6,535 bases of DNA from Phycisphaerales bacterium (GTDB lineage: Bacteria; Planctomycetota; Phycisphaerae; Phycisphaerales; UBA1924), in assembly GCA_016763115.1 (NCBI GenBank), contig JAESUL010000288.1:1-6535 (forward strand), in the 5' to 3' direction. A program made the translations under genes and the position numbers. Shown here one piece after another: positions 5,031 through 6,535 of the stretch (position 1 is the first letter of the stretch; every line of letters starts with the position of its first letter). Below the pieces are notes generated by a model, which was not told the DNA's origin, made no database searches, and worked only from the letters and a program-made list of their open reading frames with translations.

Positions 5031-5049
5031 CCGGCTTTTCAGAAGCCGG
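5031..5049 (-). other. Second leader hairpin before tRNA-Thr
   Basis: On the minus strand CCGGCTT-CTGAA-AAGCCGG forms a perfect 7-bp stem with a 5-base loop. It ends seven bases before the first base of tRNA-Thr. Its 5' arm CCGGCTT is also fully complementary to AAGCCGG within the upstream terminator-like hairpin (5070-5064), so the two structures can exclude each other. A tRNA 5'-processing role is an alternative explanation. Confidence 0.6.
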
Positions 5050-5054
5050 CGAGT

Positions 5055-5083
5055 AAAAACCGCCCGGCTTGGTCACCGAGCGG
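5055..5083 (-). terminator. Terminator-like hairpin at the start of the tRNA-Thr/tuf transcript (possible attenuator)
   Basis: On the minus strand CCGCTCGG (5083-5076) pairs with CCGGGCGG (5067-5060) over 8 bp (one G-U), closing an 8-base loop, and is followed at once by TTTTT (5059-5055). By shape this is an intrinsic terminator pointing towards tRNA-Thr. The predicted transcription start (about 5083, from the -10 box at 5095-5090) coincides with the first base of the stem. It may be an attenuator, a 5'-protecting stem-loop, or a barrier to transcripts arriving from further upstream. There is no minus-strand gene upstream within the window. Confidence 0.5.
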
Positions 5084-5089
5084 GATGGG

Positions 5090-5117
5090 ATGATACCCCC
5101 ACCACAGATCCTGTCAA
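5090..5117 (-). promoter_or_regulatory. Sigma70-type promoter of the tRNA-Thr-tuf operon
   Basis: On the minus strand a perfect -35 box TTGACA (5117-5112), a 16-base spacer and a -10 box TATCAT (5095-5090; five of six consensus matches) are followed by tRNA-Thr about 60 bases after the predicted start. This is the best promoter in the window and is placed to drive tRNA-Thr, tuf and possibly the genes through nusG. The start near 5083 is an estimate from the usual distance. Confidence 0.72.
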
Positions 5118-5323
5118 CCAATTGCACCACAGAGGGTTGAGAACAGCAAAGATCCTGTGCCCCACGCCCCGATTGAGTCCAGATCCCCAAAAACACCCTG
5201 GATGCCCGTGGTTCTGTATTCTTTGTCGATTGTGGGTTGTTGGATGCGTGAACCCCCCCGCTGAAATCTCGACGCAAGACCTCCAAATATGAAAAAGAGC
5301 CGATGATCTCTGCCCCTGCGTGG

Positions 5324-5329
5324 TAAAAT
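5324..5329 (+). promoter_or_regulatory. Possible -10 box of the AsmA-like gene
   Basis: TAAAAT preceded by TGG lies about 60 bases before the start codon of the plus-strand gene. No acceptable -35 box is found at 16-18 bases upstream, so support is weak. Confidence 0.25.
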
Positions 5330-5376
5330 AGGTCTACATGCAGCCCCGCGTGCACGGGGGTGCCCATTGCCCAGAT

Positions 5377-5382
5377 GAGGAG
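5377..5382 (+). promoter_or_regulatory. Ribosome-binding site that fixes the start of the AsmA-like gene
   Basis: GAGGAG lies seven bases before ATG at 5390-5392. The earlier in-frame starts (GTG at 5360, ATG at 5375) lie before or against this site and would add hydrophilic residues in front of what is otherwise a standard membrane anchor (MKTILKICAVLFVLFVILVI). Confidence 0.75.
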
Positions 5383-5389
5383 TGAAGTT

Positions 5390-6337
5390 ATGAAAACGAT
5401 TCTAAAGATATGTGCCGTCCTGTTTGTCCTCTTTGTGATTTTGGTGATTGGCGGGATCTTCCTCGTTGCTTCCAATCTGGACAAAATGGTGAAAACCGGC
5501 ATCGAGAAGGGCGGGACCTACGCCACCGGGGTCCAGACCACGGTAGATTCCGTCGATGTCGGGCTCTTTAGCGGGTCGCTCTCGATGCAGGCCCTCAAGA
5601 TCGACAACCCGAGCGGGTTCTCCACGCCTCACTTCATGACGCTGGCGAGTTCAGACACGCAGATCAATCTGGCGACCCTCAACGAAGCCAAGGTGCGGAT
5701 TTCCAAGGTCCGGCTCACCGGGATTGATCTCTACCTTGACAAAGGGAACGACCCCTCGAACTACAACGCGATCCTCAACAACCTCAAGCGTTTTGAGGAC
5801 GGCGACACAAAGCAATCGAGTGACGACACGGGGGCCAACAAACCCGTGGTCATCGAGTCGCTCGTGCTCGAAGACATCTCGATCCATGTCGCCAACATGC
5901 CGGGTATCTCGCTGCTCACCGGTGATATCGCGATCACGATTCCCAAGATTGAGCTGGAAAACATAGGCGAAAACGAGAACATGACCGTCGGCGAGATCGT
6001 TGGGCTGGTCGTCAAGACCGTGCTCTCAGCAGCCATCGAATCCGGCGGCGGGATCTTCCCAGACGATGTACTCAATGACCTGATCGGCGGGCTCGGCGAT
6101 CTGAGTTCACTCAGCGACCTGGGCATCGGCGCGATCAGCGGGCTCGGCGACGGCATTCTCGATGGCGCGACCGAGCAGGCTCAACAAACGATCGACGGCA
6201 TCAAAGAGCAGGGCGAGAAAGCCGTCGAAGATATCAAGGACCAACTTGATGACACCGTGAAGGACGCGGTCGACGATGTGCAGAATGAAATCGAAAAAGG
6301 ACTCGGGAACCTCTTCGGCAATAAAAAAGACGACTGA
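5390..6337 (+). CDS. Membrane-anchored AsmA-like protein with acidic amphipathic C-terminus
   Basis: The protein has 315 residues. A single N-terminal membrane anchor (about 5-27) is followed by a segment typical of AsmA-like proteins: residues about 48-76 read VDSVDVGLFSGSLSMQALKI then DNPSGF, and later VRISKVRLTGIDLYLD and VVIESLVLEDISIHV, alternating strand patterns like those of AsmA/DUF748 repeats. From family knowledge such proteins are anchored in the inner membrane and extend into the periplasm. Some members take part in lipid transport or outer-membrane maintenance. A Gly/Asp/Leu-rich stretch (about 219-258) leads into a long charged helix (about 260-305, containing TIDGIKEQGEKAVEDIKDQL), probably coiled-coil or amphipathic. 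The start is set by GAGGAG, seven bases upstream. The gene stands alone, diverging from tRNA-Thr-tuf, and ends at a good terminator. The protein is much shorter than E. coli AsmA. The family call is by pattern only and the specific function is unknown. Confidence 0.8.
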   Translation: MKTILKICAVLFVLFVILVIGGIFLVASNLDKMVKTGIEKGGTYATGVQTTVDSVDVGLFSGSLSMQALKIDNPSGFSTPHFMTLASSDTQINLATLNEAKVRISKVRLTGIDLYLDKGNDPSNYNAILNNLKRFEDGDTKQSSDDTGANKPVVIESLVLEDISIHVANMPGISLLTGDIAITIPKIELENIGENENMTVGEIVGLVVKTVLSAAIESGGGIFPDDVLNDLIGGLGDLSSLSDLGIGAISGLGDGILDGATEQAQQTIDGIKEQGEKAVEDIKDQLDDTVKDAVDDVQNEIEKGLGNLFGNKKDD

Positions 6338-6363
6338 GTCTTTCAGAAACCATCCCACACATG

Positions 6364-6391
6364 CACCGACCCTGAGGCTGGTGTTTTTTTT
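6364..6391 (+). terminator. Intrinsic terminator after the AsmA-like gene
   Basis: CACCGACC-CTGA-GGCTGGTG forms an 8-position stem (one G-T, one A-C mismatch) with a 4-base loop, followed by eight T residues (6384-6391). It lies 26 bases after the TGA stop. This is the clearest terminator in the window. Confidence 0.85.
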
Positions 6392-6535
6392 GGCTTGAAC
6401 ACAGATCAGCCCCCAGGAACCCTGAGCCCGGCTTGTGCGTATTTTCATGGGATGGATCAGTTCTTTGGACCCATTTTCTGTATTTGACCGGGTTTCTCGG
6501 ACGCCCTTCTTCCCGTACACTCTAGTGGGCTTGCC
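6392..6535. other. Right-edge intergenic sequence, no gene supported
   Basis: No coding sequence can be supported in the last 144 bases. A plus-strand frame from ATG 6447 is open to the edge (29 codons, MGWISSLDPFSVFDRVSRTP...), but it has no ribosome-binding site and no recognisable family. A TACACT at 6516-6521 could be a -10 box for a gene beyond the edge; TTGACC at 6484-6489 is too far away (26 bases) to be its -35 box. Confidence 0.4.

Larger units (their letters stand above)
5024..5389. other. Divergent intergenic region between tRNA-Thr and the AsmA-like gene
   Basis: This stretch of 366 bases has no gene I can support. Its left part (5031-5117) holds the minus-strand promoter and two leader hairpins listed separately. 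The centre (5118-5320) shows a second copy of AGATCCTGT (5150-5158; first copy 5106-5114 overlapping the -35 box) and a C7 run near 5254-5260, but nothing gene-like. The right part holds a possible -10 box and the ribosome-binding site of the plus-strand gene. A minus-strand reading frame across 5014-5502 is incidental: it runs through the 5' end of the plus-strand gene and has no recognisable protein features. Confidence 0.6.

Noticed and set aside
6447..6535. An open plus-strand frame running off the right edge
   Set aside because: It has only 29 codons, no ribosome-binding site and no family resemblance, and a possible -10 box lies inside it. Chance is the simpler explanation.
1..6535. Mobile element, CRISPR array or defence/toxin system
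   Set aside because: No transposase or integrase, no regularly spaced repeats, no attachment-site duplication at the tRNAs and no toxin-antitoxin-like gene pair were seen.

Overview
The window looks like part of a bacterial chromosome from the Planctomycetota, most likely class Phycisphaerae. This is inferred from three things: a C-terminal zinc ribbon of the style common in that phylum (CxxC...CPEC), an unusually long SecE with a large extracytoplasmic insert, and an EF-Tu with a diverged switch I. No marker here fixes the genus.

The core (about 1440-5117, minus strand) is the classic translation/secretion cluster. Read in the direction of transcription it is: a sigma70-like promoter, tRNA-Thr(GGT), tuf (EF-Tu), rpmG (ribosomal protein L33), tRNA-Trp(CCA), secE, nusG. 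This is the order known from many bacteria, and tRNA-Thr(GGU) directly before tuf matches thrT-tufB of E. coli. The usual continuation rplK-rplA-rplJ-rplL-rpoBC does not follow nusG. Instead two small, apparently lineage-specific membrane-protein genes follow on the same strand (1046-1408 and 304-966). They then converge on the 3' end of a plus-strand polyphosphate kinase 2 gene, which enters from the left edge (1-144).

To the right, a plus-strand gene (5390-6337) diverges from the tRNA-Thr/tuf promoter. It encodes a membrane-anchored AsmA-like protein with an acidic amphipathic C-terminus and ends in a good intrinsic terminator (6364-6391). The last about 140 bases carry no gene I can support.

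The genes of the minus-strand cluster serve protein synthesis and export: tRNAs, aminoacyl-tRNA delivery (EF-Tu), the large ribosomal subunit (L33), the Sec translocon (SecE) and transcription elongation (NusG). Nearly every junction in the cluster contains an RNA hairpin, and the tRNA-Thr leader holds a terminator-like hairpin starting at the predicted transcription start. The most notable protein-level observations are altered, normally near-invariant motifs in EF-Tu (switch I and G5) and the roughly 110-residue insert in SecE. I see no mobile element, CRISPR array or defence system. The interest lies in unusual versions of housekeeping genes.
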